Source: Neoarius graeffei (Eukaryota > Chordata > Actinopteri > Siluriformes > Ariidae). Taken from it: a stretch of 64,000 bases of DNA. The notes below the pieces were generated by a model. That model searched no databases and had not been told where the DNA came from. It saw nothing but the letters and a program-made list of their open reading frames with translations. Where the stretch lies: positions 5,924,878-5,988,877 of the forward strand of contig NC_083582.1 in assembly GCF_027579695.1 (NCBI RefSeq), written 5' to 3'. The position numbers were made by a program, and so were the translations under genes. Shown one piece after another: positions 34,160-45,462 of the stretch (position 1 is its first letter; every line of letters starts with the position of its first letter).

Positions 34160-36112
34160 GTATGAGGGAAGCTAAGGACAGCTACAGGAGAAAGGTGGAG
34201 CAGAAGCTGAAGGAGAACAGCATGAGGGAGGTCTGGGAAGGTGTGAAAACCATCACAGGCCACAATACAAAGACCAGAGTCGTTGAGGGGACAGTGGAGA
34301 GGGCGAACGAGTTGAATGACTTCTTCAACCGGTTCGACCAGCCCACGTCCCCCCCCTCCCCCTCACTGCAGCCATCTCTCCTTCCTCCCTCAATACACCT
34401 CCCCCCAGTCATCGCAGCAGCCCCCTCCTCCCCCACCTCAACACAGACTCCTCCATGCATTACTGCAGACCAGGTCAGAGGTCAACTGAGGAAGCTTCAC
34501 CCCAGGAAAGCAGCAGGCCCGGACAAGGTGTGTCCCCAATTACTGAAGACCTGCGCTGCTGAACTGGGTGAACCACTAAAACGCATTTTCAACCTCAGCC
34601 TGCAGCTGGGGAGAGTGCCAACCCTCTGGAAGACATCATGTATTGTTCCAGTTCCCAAAAAGAATCGGCCCAGTGAGCTGAACGACTTCTGACCCGTGGC
34701 ACTCACTTCACATCTGATGAATACGTTGGAGCGGCTCTTCCTCAGCCTCCTCAGACCCCAAGTGCAACATGCCCAGGACTGTCTGCAGTTTGCGTACCGG
34801 GCAGGTGTTGGTGTGGAAGACGCCATCCTCTACCTGCTACACCTAGCCCACTCGCATCTGGATAAGGGAAATGGCACAGTGAGGATCCTCTTCTTAGACT
34901 TCTCGAGTGCCTTCAACACCATCCAGCCCCTACTGCTTCAGGACAAACTGAACAGGATGCGAGTGGACCCCTGCCTGGTCACCTGGATCTCCAGCTACCT
35001 CACCAACAGGCCGCAGTACATCAGGCTGAAGGACATCACGTCTGACACTGTGATTAGCAGCACCGGAGCACCCCAGGGAACGGTGCTGGCCCCTCTTCTC
35101 TTCACCCTGTACACCGCAGACTTCTGCTACAACTCGGAGCTGTGTCACATTCAGAAGTTCGCTGATGACACAGCCATCGTTGGGTGTATCAGTGACGACA
35201 GAGAGGAGGAGTATAGGCACCTGGTGAGGGACTTTGCTGTGTGGTGCAACAGGAACCATCTGCAGCTCAACACCTCAAAGACCAAGGAGCTGGTCATTGA
35301 CTTTGGGAGGTCCAGACCAAGGTCACGACCAGTTCTGATCGAGGGAGTCGAGGTGGAGGCTGTGGATTCCTACAAGTACCTCGGGCTGTGGCTGGACAGC
35401 AAGCTGGACTGGACTTGCAACACCAATCACTTATACAGGAAGGGACAGAGCAGGCTGTACTTCCTTAGGAGGCTGCGGTCCTTTAACATCTGCAAGAAAC
35501 TCCTGTGGATGTTCTATCAGTCTGTGGTTGCCAATGTCCTGTTTTACACCGTGGTGTGCTGGGGGGGCAGCACATCCAAGGAGGACACATCCAGACTGGA
35601 CAAACTGATCAGGCGGGCCGGCTCTGTGGTTGGCATGAAGCTGGACTCTCTGGTGAAGGTGGCAGAGGTCTATGGACAAACTAATGAGCATCATGGGTGA
35701 TGCCAGTCACCCTCTTGCACACCGTCATCAGCAACCAGAGGAGCCTGTTCAGTGACAGAATGCTCCTTCCCAAGTGCAGGATGAACAGACTCAAAAACTC
35801 CTTTGTCCCTCACGCCATCAGACTGTACAACTCCTCTCTGGGGGGGAGGAGGGGTAACAGGAGGGCAGAGGATGGGAAGGAGCAGTAGCCTAGCCTGACA
35901 ATAAGCAATACCGGACAATGTGCAATACCTCTCCTGCTGGTTCCCCCTTCCCCATATCTTTTCTTTTTATATTTGTATACTTCTAGATAAATAAATTTTT
36001 TTTCTCTATTTTCTATTCTCTATTTATCCGGTAATGATGCTGCCAGGAATCTTAATTTCCCTGAGGGAACCCTCCCAAAGGGATCAATAAAGTTTAATCT
36101 AATCTAATCTAG
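34160..36112 (+). pseudogene. Rex1/Babar-like LINE, 5'-truncated and decayed
   Basis: The reading frame covers the reverse transcriptase and C-terminal part. It starts in the linker (HPRKAAGPDKVCPQLLKTCA near 34498-34557) and continues with FLDFSSAFNTI (near 34896), GAPQGTVLAP (near 35068), the catalytic FADDTAI (near 35158) and YLGLWLDSKLDW. A TGA at 34690-34692 interrupts the frame where the family normally keeps an Arg (C-to-T at a CpG is likely). One or more frameshifts occur at 35665-35700, after which the C-terminal NSFVPHAIRLYNSS is in another frame. The end carries AATAAAGTTTAATC and TCTAA repeats, typical of Rex1 tails. The endonuclease is missing, so it cannot move. Confidence 0.9.
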
Positions 36113-36149
36113 TACCACACTCATTCTAACCGAAAGGCAGTTGAGAATA

Positions 36150-36690
36150 ACTAGTGTCCCCCTCTGAGTTGCATGTCGATCCTGAGACACCAGTGACGCT
36201 GAACCTCTTCTGCTCCTCGGACCTGCCTGATCCATCCTGATGCCCTACTTCTGGCTGGAGTCTCATCACATCGCTCCGGTGGAGGACGGCCCCATATGGA
36301 CAGTTGAAAGTCGCGCTTGGAAGACGCTCTGGACACTTACAGTAATACATTAATGTCTGAGGACTACAGTTGTCATGAACAGTTTTATACTCAAGTCTCC
36401 ATCAATGAAGAGTTTATAACATCAGCCAAACAGACTTCCTGTTAATGAATTTCCTGGTTACACAAGTGAGTTATTTATAATCACACTATCTGTTATCACC
36501 CAGATGAGGATGGGTTCCCTTTGGAGTCTGGTTTTCCTCATGCCATCTGAGGGAGTTTTTCCTTGCCACAGTCGCCACACGCTTGCTCATTGGGGATAGA
36601 TTAGCTTATGTTTAAAGCCTTTAATTTCCTGTAAAGTTGCTTTGCGACAACGTCTATTGTTAAAAGCGCGATACAAATAAACTTGACTTC
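36150..36690 (+). mobile_element. L2-type LINE 3' end
   Basis: Matches 52440-52985 along its length: CTTCTGCTCCTCGGACCTGC, GAGTCTCATCACATCGCTCC, GGAGTTTTTCCTTGCCAC, and the tail AAAGTTGCTTTGCGACAA plus TTGTTAAAAGCGCGATACAA. This is the conserved 3' region of fish L2-like LINEs. Only the untranslated end is present here. Confidence 0.82.
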
Positions 36691-36800
36691 CATATTTTTT
36701 GGGAAACGGGAGGAAATCCCCACGCGGCAATCCGAGCTCACGATCGACCCTGAAGCTGTGAGGTGGCAGCAACACTGCCTGCCCACTGCCCCATCATGCC
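36691..36800 (-). mobile_element. SINE fragment, minus orientation
   Basis: Read on the minus strand: GATGGGGCAGTGGGCAGGCA (tRNA-like head), CACCTCACAGCTTCAGGGTC and GCCGCGTGGGGATTTCCTCC. The order matches the SINE heads elsewhere in the window. Only the 5' hundred bases survive. Confidence 0.65.
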
Positions 36801-37311
36801 TCTGTGCCCGTTATAAATAGCAGAGCATGTTATTAACAGCCACGAACTTCTCATCGCTTCAGCATGTCAGGATTCCTCCACGACACGCAATGACATCCAT
36901 TTCAGATCCATGCAGATCACAGGCTTTGCCAGTGCGGTCACAGGCTGAAGAGAAGTTAATGTGGAAAGATCGGAGAATAATAAGTGGATTTGAGCTTTTT
37001 AAACATCCTCTCATCTTGGTGTTTATCAGCGACAGTAAACATACTAATCAGCATCGCGCACACCATGCCATGACCGCATACTTTCAAACTGGCAGGAAAT
37101 GACAACACAAACTCACTTATAATCCAAGTATAAGTGCAGCTGCTGAACTCGGTCAGTAAACATTTATGTAAAGCATCTAGTTTTTGGATTTGTAGAACAC
37201 TTTAATGAATTCCTCAATCCAAAATTGCTTGTAACTGAAAATCTAAATCTGGATAATGCATACTCGTACCTTGAGGAATGGCACTGTTTTTCTTTACTAA
37301 ACCCAAGTAAA
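36801..37311. other. Large-intron sequence
   Basis: Nothing recognised. Confidence 0.4.
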
Positions 37312-38348
37312 TACCGTATTTTTCGGACTATAAGTCGCACTTTTTTTCATGGTTCAGCTGGCCATGCGACTTATACTCCGGTGCGACGCATATATGTTTT
37401 TTTTTTTTCACCGCGGAATAACTGGAGCTGATGCCGAGTCTGACGACAGCCACGCAGAAGAAGAGGAATTCAATGGATTTGCAGTGAACTCGTCAGCTTG
37501 ATGAACTTGATTGACCTGTGTTTTATTATTAATGATAGGCCTATAGTTATTTAAATAAGTTATGTAATGATTTTCGGCCTATAGGCTATTGAATAACTTG
37601 ATGTTACGGTACATATTCAGCCAGTTTTTCTCTGGGCTATTATAAATGATTTTGTTTTGCATTTTTAAAAATAACTCTCCTTCCAAGATGAACTTTATTC
37701 TTCGTCTCTGATGTTATGGTGTTAATGGGGTGAATAACGTTTAATGTTTTTATCTGATATGACGTTAACTGGCAGGCGCACTTTCTGCCTGTTTTTTTCT
37801 CTGAGCGGTTGTTGTTGTTTTTACTACCGTACCTGTCTTTGGAGATGATATACCTGTAGCCTACTTGGCCTCTGATTTGATGAAATAAAATTCGACAGAA
37901 ATGAAGAATGACACTCCTCGATGATGACTACAGCTTTAATAACAAAGAGCCATGGGGCGATAATAAGCCCTACCGGTAAAAATATTCTAAAAGAAAACTG
38001 ATTAATGCATCAGTAATAGGCTACTAATATTGGTTATAATAATAATATAGGCTGTTAGTAATAACGATAGTGATAGTATTAAAGATAGTAGTAGATATTT
38101 AAAATAATCAGACTAGGCTACTTACAGGGCAAAGGGCGCGTTATCACTGCTCAGCTGTTCGTTTATTAAATAAACAATGCAGTCGCGCAGTAACCACGCG
38201 CCGCTTATCAGATACAATCACACATTCTATGGATAGAATAACCCTTCAAAAAAGTGCAACGTATATATGTTTTTTTCGTCTTCATAATGCATTTTTTGGC
38301 TGATGCGACTTAAACTCCGGAGCGACGTATAGTCCGGAAAATACGGTA
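37312..38348. mobile_element. TA-flanked DNA transposon relic (CCGTATTTTTCGGACTATA ends)
   Basis: Element 37314-38346 (1033 bp). The left end CCGTATTTTTCGGACTATAA pairs with the right end, reversed CCGTATTTTCCGGACTATAC, and both continue into GTCGC(A/T)C. TA flanks both sides. The end sequence is a widespread vertebrate TIR, probably of the pogo/Tc2 type. The interior lacks a transposase and has scattered CTATA words. Confidence 0.82.
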
Positions 38349-39404
38349 AATGCTTTTTACCGTTGGAAGGTCGGACCGCAAGTACAGGTTTGGTAAGACC
38401 TTTAGTCATATCTCCTTCAACTTCATGTTGTCGGATTGTCATGGTTTTAATTTTAGAAGTGTTACCAAGTTGTTGTTCTACATCTGTTAAGCATTTTGAG
38501 TGAGTATGGAGTAAACAGGTTGTAGAGAAACCCAGTTAACCCTGACTGTCACACAAGTGTGTGTGTGCACGTACTCTCACTAAGGCCCTCTCTAGCCATC
38601 TTCAATGACAATCTGGAGCGTTAGATTAGCGTTGTAGACGGGTCACTGTTATTGGTGCAGGAATAAGGCCGTATCACAGCCATCAGTACGTGCAGACTTC
38701 AAACAGCAGCCTAATGCTACCAGGAGAGCAGCTCATGACTCAGCCAGATATCTGTACACACTCTGGTCTGAGAACATGAGACAAAGACAGAGAGAGGCAC
38801 AGAGTCATGTTGAAAGCATTTTCCCTGATGTGTTATCACTTAAATCCCTTTCAGACTGTACACAGGTAACGCTAAATCTCTGGCACATCACGAGCCCGAT
38901 ACGGTGCCAGCTCCACTCGAGCTTGGTGCAGTTCAGCCGTGGAGAAACCTTGGAGTGATTAGAAGTAAACAACTTCATAATCACAGTCTTCTAATTAGTA
39001 ATCTTCTCCTGAGCCAAATGGAAACGCTTTGTGTCTGTGGTAATCTAGTGTGAGTGCATCTCATCATCTGTTCACTTTTTTTTTCTTTCACAGGACAGAA
39101 CAGTACAACGACACGGTGCAGTTAGGAAAACCGAACCCAGAACTCTGCATACCCTGGTCAAGTACCTGTGTCTGTTTCCCATCACGTAATGGTACCCGAG
39201 ACGGTAGGAGTTCTCTGGAGGTTGTGAGGTGGTTACGTCATTTCCCAAGTGACGCTTGTGTTAAAAGCAGAGACGACACTAGAGAGCTTCAAGGTCTGCT
39301 TTAACTTTTACTCACTATTCAACCAGGAGTAATCTGACCAAATTAAACCGACCCTGTGGAGGTGCAGGAAAATGAGTTTGCCTCTGTTAGTGTTTATACA
39401 GATC
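38349..39404. other. Large-intron sequence with a weak plus-strand exon-like segment
   Basis: At 39068-39092 a strong polypyrimidine tract ends in CTTTCACAG. The following sequence stays open to a possible GTAGGA donor at about 39204. It has no partner exon and no recognised motif, so it is not called as a gene. Confidence 0.3.
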
Positions 39405-39707
39405 ATCTAGGGACCTTGATCAACTTCCTGGGTTCCTGAAAACGTTCCTGATTACCTGACAAAAGTTCCTGGATTCTGGAAAAGGTGCCCACAGTGACAA
39501 TGTATCTACAGTTCCTGATAACGAGCACGGGTTTGATAAAAAGGTTTCTGCAGTTGAGACACACAATAGTTCCTGGGTTCTTGAAAACAACTGTGCAGCA
39601 TGACAGTTCTCAGGTTCTGGGACCTTAAAGAATTCCAACAGTGGAAACACACCCAAGGTCCCAGGGTTCAGGAAATACGTGTAAGGTTTGTAGAAAAAAA
39701 AAAAATA

Positions 39708-40949
39708 GTGTGTTTCCGGTAACATGAAATACTAAAATAAGGTCGGTAGGTAGGAAAGGTTTTTTTTTTCTTAATTTTTTTTTATTTTGTTCGAAAAAAT
39801 TAACACAAGTAAACATCTTACAAAATAGTATTTTGGCACAGAATCCTTTATACCACACATCATAATAAAATAAGTGTTTTAAATCTTTAAACGAATAAAA
39901 AAAAATATCGCGAGAGTTCGAGTTATGATCTACGGAAGCGATATTTCATGATATTTTCATGTAATAACATGAAAATAACGTCCTAGGCTACTTCCATTAA
40001 AAGCAGACGGCCTCACTTGGAAAAGATCAAATTTGCTATAAGGTGCTCAGACAAATTTCAATCTGTTTGGGAACCCTTTCTATCATACTTTAGTGGTCTC
40101 CGAGAGCTCCCACAGGCATTGCAATAAATTAAAAGATTCTATGGGTTTAGCCTTACAACTTGAGCACACACAAAGGTACACTTTGTTTGTTGGCCATAAA
40201 GACCTTTGAAGTCAGTTTGTCCCTTGATTAAACTATTTATTTACTGTTTTAATTTGTTTATTTTGACATCTACCTAGGTCTACCAAACATAAAACTAAGG
40301 TCTGTTATTGTTATTGGTATGGTTTCTGTTATTTTATTATCACTATTATTTTGGTCCAGTCGGGGTGGGGGGAGGGAAGGGAGGGGGGTGGTTTTGAATG
40401 TGTTCAAAAAAAAGTAAAAAAAAAAAAAAGAAAAATCTTTTGTAACCATGGTGATGATTTATCGCTGCTATCTCTGATTTTTCAATAAAAAGATATATAT
40501 AAAAAAAAAAGCAGACGGCCTAGCCTAGCCTACTGTAGAACTTGGGTCGAGCAAAAACATGGCTGAATGACTCCTATTTGTATAAATAGGGGACTACATA
40601 GGCGGCAAAATGTAGTGTTTTTCCCTGCCATGGAAGTGCACTTGTATACCGAGGAGGAAGCCATTTGCATTACAGCCTTGAATGAGGATTCAAAATGGCA
40701 GCTCGGCTCAGTTTTCCTTCCTCCTTCAGTATATAAGTGCGCTTCCATGTTTATGCAGGAGGGCTGATAGAAGTGGCGAAACATTTTACTTTTTATCGTT
40801 TCTTTCACAACTTGAATGTGTTGAAACAAAAAATTATGACAAACTAACGCCGCTTACACTAAAATATCGAGGGAAATTTGTAATAAAAACTTTACGGTCG
40901 GCAATTTCGACGCGGAAATTCTCGATCGGTCGGGTTACCGGAAACACAC
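39708..40949. mobile_element. DNA element with GTGTGTTTCCGGTAAC ends
   Basis: Perfect 16-bp terminal inverted repeats GTGTGTTTCCGGTAAC at 39708-39723 and its complement at 40934-40949. The target duplication is hidden by flanking A/T runs. The interior has no transposase and carries a LINE insertion at 40014-40506; without it the element is about 730 bp. Superfamily not determined. Confidence 0.78.
39999..40521 (+). mobile_element. 5'-truncated LINE with 15-bp target duplication
   Basis: Direct repeats AAAAGCAGACGGCCT at 39999-40013 and 40507-40521 enclose 493 bp ending in AATAAAAAGATATATA and a poly(A) run. The first codons read KIKFAIRCSDKFQSVWEPFL-like sequence before a stop, resembling the extreme C-terminus of an L1/Tx1-type LINE. 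The rest is 3' UTR with a G-rich tract at 40361-40392. The arrangement is classical target-primed insertion. Confidence 0.85.
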
Positions 40950-41620
40950 AATTTTTTTTTATTTGGCCTTAGGTTCCTGAAAACACTCCTGCAGTAAAAT
41001 AGCCAAGTTCCTGAAAAGGTTTCAGCAATGGAAATGCATCTAAGGTTCCCGAGCTTTTGGGAGGAAGGGAAGAAAAAAAAAATTCCTGAAATGATTCCCA
41101 CAGTGGAAACGCATATTAAGATCCTGGAAAAGTTTCCTGCAGAAGACTGTGGGTCTTGAAAAGGTTCCTGTAGTGCAAGTATGCAGAAAAGTACCCAGGT
41201 TCTTGAAAATTAAATGTTTTTAGCAATGGAAACGCACCTAAGCTTCCTGAAAACCCGTATAAAGTTTCTGAAAAGCTTCCTGGGTTCCTGACAAAAAGTT
41301 CCCAGATTCTGGAAAAGCTGCCTGCAATGGCGATGTATCTCCAGTTCCTGATAACGAGCATGGGTTTGATTTAAAAAAAAAAAAAATCTTCTGCAGTGGA
41401 GACACACAAAGTTCCTGGGTGCTGCAAAAGTTCTTGCAGTGCAGGTGTGCAGAAAAGTAGCCAAGAGCCTGAAAAGTCGTCAGTGATGGAAATACACCTA
41501 AAGGTTCCTGGGTTCCTAAAAAATGTTCCCGATTTCGTGACAAGGTGTCTACAGTGGCAATGTATCTAAAGTTCTTGATGATGTTCCTGGATTCCTGCAA
41601 AGGTTCCTGCTGTAGAAATC

Positions 41621-43217
41621 ATCAGAGGAAAAGCAGAGCGCCTCGACAGTAATGATGGCTGATCTCACACTTCCTCCTGAAGCCCTGGCTTGCGGAAGGT
41701 TCCTGTACTGAGGCTCGGGCGAGCTCACCTGCACTGGCCTGAGCTGAGAGCTTGGCTACTCTGTGTGCTGGCTGTCACCAAACCGCTGCGATCTACCAGA
41801 AGAGACTTTTAAAGTGTTTTCTCTTTTTATGTCTGAGTGAAACTCGACTCTGGTATTCAATAAGTGACTGGCACGTATGGGTCTCCGAGGTCTTGTCAGA
41901 CATTACTGTTTTTATTTAACATATTTCTGCCTCCAGTCTCTGCTTAATGTCGACCGACCTTGGGAAAGAAAAAAAGAGAACCTCTTTTCATGTTGTAAAA
42001 CACATCACATTCTTGGTTAAGTAAAAAAAAAAAAGTCCTACGGTGCACAAGTGAGAGCCGGAGAAATGAGAAAACCCTGCTGGAAACTCAAGCGATATTA
42101 ATGCAGGATATTATGTTATGGCCTTCTTTTCTGTTTTCTTTCTTCCCAATTCTCATCACAGCTCATAAAGCCGGCATTTATTTCTCTATTTAACTTTAAG
42201 GCAAGAAAGGGAATTCCTAATAACGGAAAAATGATTCTGAATTTCAAATGAAGCAAAAATCGCAAGACAATAAGAGTAATTGCGCCAGTCGTTTCATTTC
42301 AAACGAATCACTCTCGTTAAGACCTAACGGTGCTCTATAAATAGTGTGCTTTTTATCGAGGAAAATCGCTCACTGCTGTTGGCTCAAACGGACGTCCCAT
42401 CAATATTTCTGGCCACTAAATAATGATGGATGGACGAAGCCATTATGATTCATTTACACATAACAGGTGGCGAATGGCAACGCTTAAATCTCAGACTCCC
42501 CAAGAAGCCATTTTACGCAAGGGGTCAGTTTCAGCTACTAAATTTCCTTTTAAGAAAATCGCAGAGTGCTTTTACACATCTGTCTTCCATCTGAAGCATT
42601 TCATTCTTCCTCAAGCATGATGGTATTTATAATGACGTCCACCGTATTAACTCGCACATTCATGGAAATTCAAACACACATAACGTGTTCTGGTGACGAG
42701 TAAAAGCAGAGGGTAAACATCACATCTCCAGTACGATCCACACGACACCAGGGTTTAGAACATTTCCCCGTGAACAGTCCTCGAACTGGACGATGCAGAT
42801 CAGACAGGACGTCCTGAAATCTACCGCGCATAAAAGATAAACACCGAGCGAAATTCCAACAATTTAATATCCCGTTAAAGTGCCATTTAAAAGAAAATCC
42901 CTGGCATGTACTCTGGAATTCTCCTGCTCCTTGTTTTCAATGACATTCCCACCAGGGTTCTCTTTTCGTTTTATTTCATATGTATTTTTTTCCTCTTCAT
43001 ACAGTGGCCTTTAAATTTCCTCCATATGGTGCATTCAGTTAAGCTGGATACACTGACCGAGCTTTCAGCTTTGCAAACGTAAAAGGTTTAAAAATGGAAT
43101 TAGTATGCCGTTTCAGATCTTTTTAAATCATTGGGAAGACATTTGCCAAGTGGTGCAGCAGGTGAAGTGGCAACACTACAGATTCCCATTTCTGTTCCTG
43201 AACTCAGGTTATCTCAC
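41621..43217. other. Large-intron sequence, about 1.6 kb
   Basis: No repeat ends. A minus-strand segment 41731-41794 has a possible acceptor (TGGTAG) and a good donor (CAG|GTGAGC) with one open frame. Its phases do not fit between the recognised exons, so it is not called. Confidence 0.4.
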
Positions 43218-43296
43218 TAATACCCTGTCCACACTAGGGATTTTGTACCGATACGAAACTACTTTCGTACCGCAACACCTGTCCACACTAGCAACT

Positions 43297-43953
43297 ATAC
43301 CGGCAGGGTTTTTTCTAGAAAAATTTAGTATGAGGGCGCTCACCATGGCGAGGGAGCGAAGCGGGGGGGGGGGTGCCGGTTGTCCCCCCCCGCTGTGCAA
43401 AGCCTTTGAAAAATGCTCCAATGGGACATTCTGAGGCTATCTGAGAGGGAAATTGTAGCAAATTGTCTGTCAACATTGAAAAAGAAAGAAGTAATCTTCT
43501 TCTGCCCCGGACAGTCTTTGGCTTTCTTCCGCTTCGTGCCGCGGGATGACATCTTTAAATGCCCAAGTGTCAACAAAAAACAACTCGCAAACAACTTCTG
43601 TCAAAAGCTCCCGCGCTGCTGGGTGAAAGGTCATTCAGTCTCGAGAAATCTCGCTCTACAAGTCAGCTGACCTTGTATGTAACCCATGTCAAATCTCGCG
43701 AGAGCAGCCGCGACAAGTAAACAACATGGCGCCTCGGTCTGGAAAACGCCAATTCGGATTGTTTTTGCACCGTCTGGCGGTGTATCTACTATGATTGGAA
43801 TACTTTTGGAGCAATTATAATGTATTTGATGATCAGACACATTGTCACGTGGTGTTGCTGGGATGTTTTCACGGAGTCGGTAAGGGGGTGCACGCCGAGA
43901 GTAAGAGGGCGCAGCGCCCCTGTTCCCCCGTTTAGACGAAAGCCTGATACCGG
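43297..43953. mobile_element. CAGGG-ended MITE nested in the Harbinger element
   Basis: Element 43304-43946 with ends CAGGGTTTTTTCTAGAAAAA and, reversed, CAGGCTTTCGTCTAAACGGG. ATACCGG is duplicated at 43297-43303 and 43947-43953. The 643-bp interior contains C/G homopolymers (43364-43373, 43384-43391) and no domain. CAGGG ends suggest hAT, though hAT duplications are normally 8 bp and only 7 match here. Confidence 0.8.
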
Positions 43954-44173
43954 TACTGTAGCGGTATAACTGTATCGGTACGAAACCCACAAATGTATGG
44001 GTTTCGTACCGGTACAGTATCGGTACTGTAGTGCTTCGCTGTAGTGTGGACAGATGAAGCGGTTCTGTATCGATACAAATAATGCGCATGCGCAATGAAC
44101 CATTCCTACGTCTTCCGGGTTATTCATACAATACAATACGCACGCGCTTTCCAGCTGTAAATAAAACGTCAAA

Positions 44174-44383
44174 ATGGCTCAAAACGACCGTGGAGCTACA
44201 TGGCGCAAAGACGAAGTAATGTGTTTGTTGGAGCTTTGGGGAGACGAGCGATGCCAGGAACAGTGGAGGGGTACACGTCGAAATATCGACGTGTACAGAC
44301 AACTGTCGAGTGATCTCCGCCGCTTCATGGGCGAAGATGCGGCCGGTCGCACTCCGGAGCAGTGCCGACAGACTGTACATTGA
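44174..44383 (+). pseudogene. Truncated Myb/SANT-like DNA-binding domain of a Harbinger element
   Basis: The 69-codon frame begins MAQNDRGATWRKDEVMCLLE and continues with LWGDERCQEQW, a Tyr/Arg-rich middle and RTPEQCRQTV. This is the start and core of the MADF/Myb-SANT-like fold found in the accessory protein of PIF/Harbinger transposons, which binds DNA and helps import the transposase. A stop follows directly where the third helix and KKLR-type block should be, so the domain is cut short. Original size would be 200 residues or more. Confidence 0.75.
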
Positions 44384-44841
44384 CAACAAAAAGCGCACAC
44401 GCTGTTTCATCCGCCATATTCTCGGAAGGAAGTTACTCGGTAACCACGGAAACATTTCGCGCACGCGCATTTCAACTACCGTTAAAGAAAACCGCAAACA
44501 TTTCTCGCTAGTGTGGACAGATGCACTAAACTGTACCGGTATACTTTGTATCGATACAGTTATACCACTTTCGTACCGGTATAAGTGTGAACACAGCATA
44601 AGTTTCATGTGTTCATGTCGTGTCTATGCAGGTTTTCGCCAGTTCTGTGGTTTGGTTTTCTTCTCGCCTCTCACCAACACGCCCCCAAGTGTGAAAGAAC
44701 TTGGTGTGGATGGTGTATTCTCACCTCGTGCCCAGTGATCCTGGGATTGGTGGGGTGGTGATTTTTTTTTTTCTACTTCTATAAAGCTGATTAGGACGGA
44801 GCTAAAAACATGGTTCCAGTTGGCCCCCTGAAATTGTTGAA

Positions 44842-45460
44842 CCTTTTGGGGTCGACAGCTTCTCCGGTGACGCTCGGCAGGTTTAGAATGAGTAGGTCAT
44901 GTGTTTCGGGGTTTTTTTTATTCATACAAGCATGATAAACATGTTGACAGAAACTTTACACTCTCCTGTGTCCATGGCCAAATATTATATTTTTAAATTA
45001 CTTAAATTAGAAGAAACATAAAACCTGTCACCTTCCTCAGTCAGCGCGCTGAGCACCCACTTACAGTACGCATTCATAAAAGACTATTCCCATGGTAACG
45101 ACATGATAATCGCTTTCACTCTTTCGGTTTCTCTTTTGCAGTGCGAATGCCCACCGTGAACAGGATAAAATCTGTCAGCTATAGTTTAGGCCCCCTGTTT
45201 GGAGGTCAGAGCGATTTTATGCTCAGGAGGCGCTTCAATTCAGTCGGTCTTGAGAACCGCGACACCGATGATGAGCCGAGTCATTTTGAACTTGGACTCG
45301 ATCCAGCCAAAGATCAACTCGAGTAAGTGTAAATATTTCTTCTCCTCCTTATGAGCAGATGGGTTGATGTGCGTGCGCTGTAGTGCATAATCTCTGCATG
45401 CTTCTGGAGTAAATAAAATGTGGACCGTCACTTGTTTGCTCTCGCTTCATCTTTGTCTTT
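44842..45460 (-). mobile_element. piggyBac-like fragment, inverted relative to the 29-kb copy
   Basis: Begins CCTTTTGGGGTCGACAGC after TTGAA (decayed TTAA) and matches the reverse complement of about 29700-30283: CCATGGTAACGACATGATAA, CACTCTTTCGGTTTCTCTTT and AACAGGATAAAATCTGTCAG. An open frame at 45141-45326 falls here, but the other copy is not open across the same region, so coding is doubtful. Confidence 0.7.
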
Positions 45461-45462
45461 TT

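Larger units (their letters stand above)
39405..41620. repeat. GTTCCTGG minisatellite, interrupted
   Basis: Two flanks, 39405-39707 and 40950-41620, consist of irregular units built on GTTCCTGGGTTCCTGAAAA and CAGTGGAAACACA. Higher-order similarity joins them: CAGTTCCTGATAACGAGCA(C/T)GGGTTTGAT occurs at 39510-39540 and 41340-41372. A DNA element (39708-40949) sits in the middle. Confidence 0.78.
43221..44598. mobile_element. PIF/Harbinger-like element with internal insertion
   Basis: TAA duplicated at 43218-43220 and 44599-44601. Ends TACCCTGTCCACACTAGGGA and, reversed, TGCTGTGTTCACACTTATAC; subterminal TACCGATAC/GTATCGGTA words recur at both sides. It holds a truncated Myb/SANT-like open frame (44174-44383), the accessory protein of Harbinger elements, but no transposase. 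It is split by a second element at 43304-43946. Confidence 0.84.

Noticed and set aside
34182..35694. Minus-strand frames of 85-109 codons
   Set aside because: Antisense shadows of the Rex1-like reverse transcriptase.
39093..39204. Plus-strand exon-like segment after a strong polypyrimidine tract
   Set aside because: No partner exon, no known motif and a poor donor.
41731..41794. Exon-like minus-strand segment with CAG|GTGAGC donor
   Set aside because: The acceptor is weak and its phases do not connect to the 330-nt or the 34-nt exon.
44120..44608. 162-codon minus-strand frame
   Set aside because: It is the antisense of the Myb/SANT fragment and surrounding TIR sequence.
45141..45326. 61-codon frame in the piggyBac-like fragment as a gene
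   Set aside because: The related region near 29.8-30.0 kb is not open in the same frame and no transposase motif is present.
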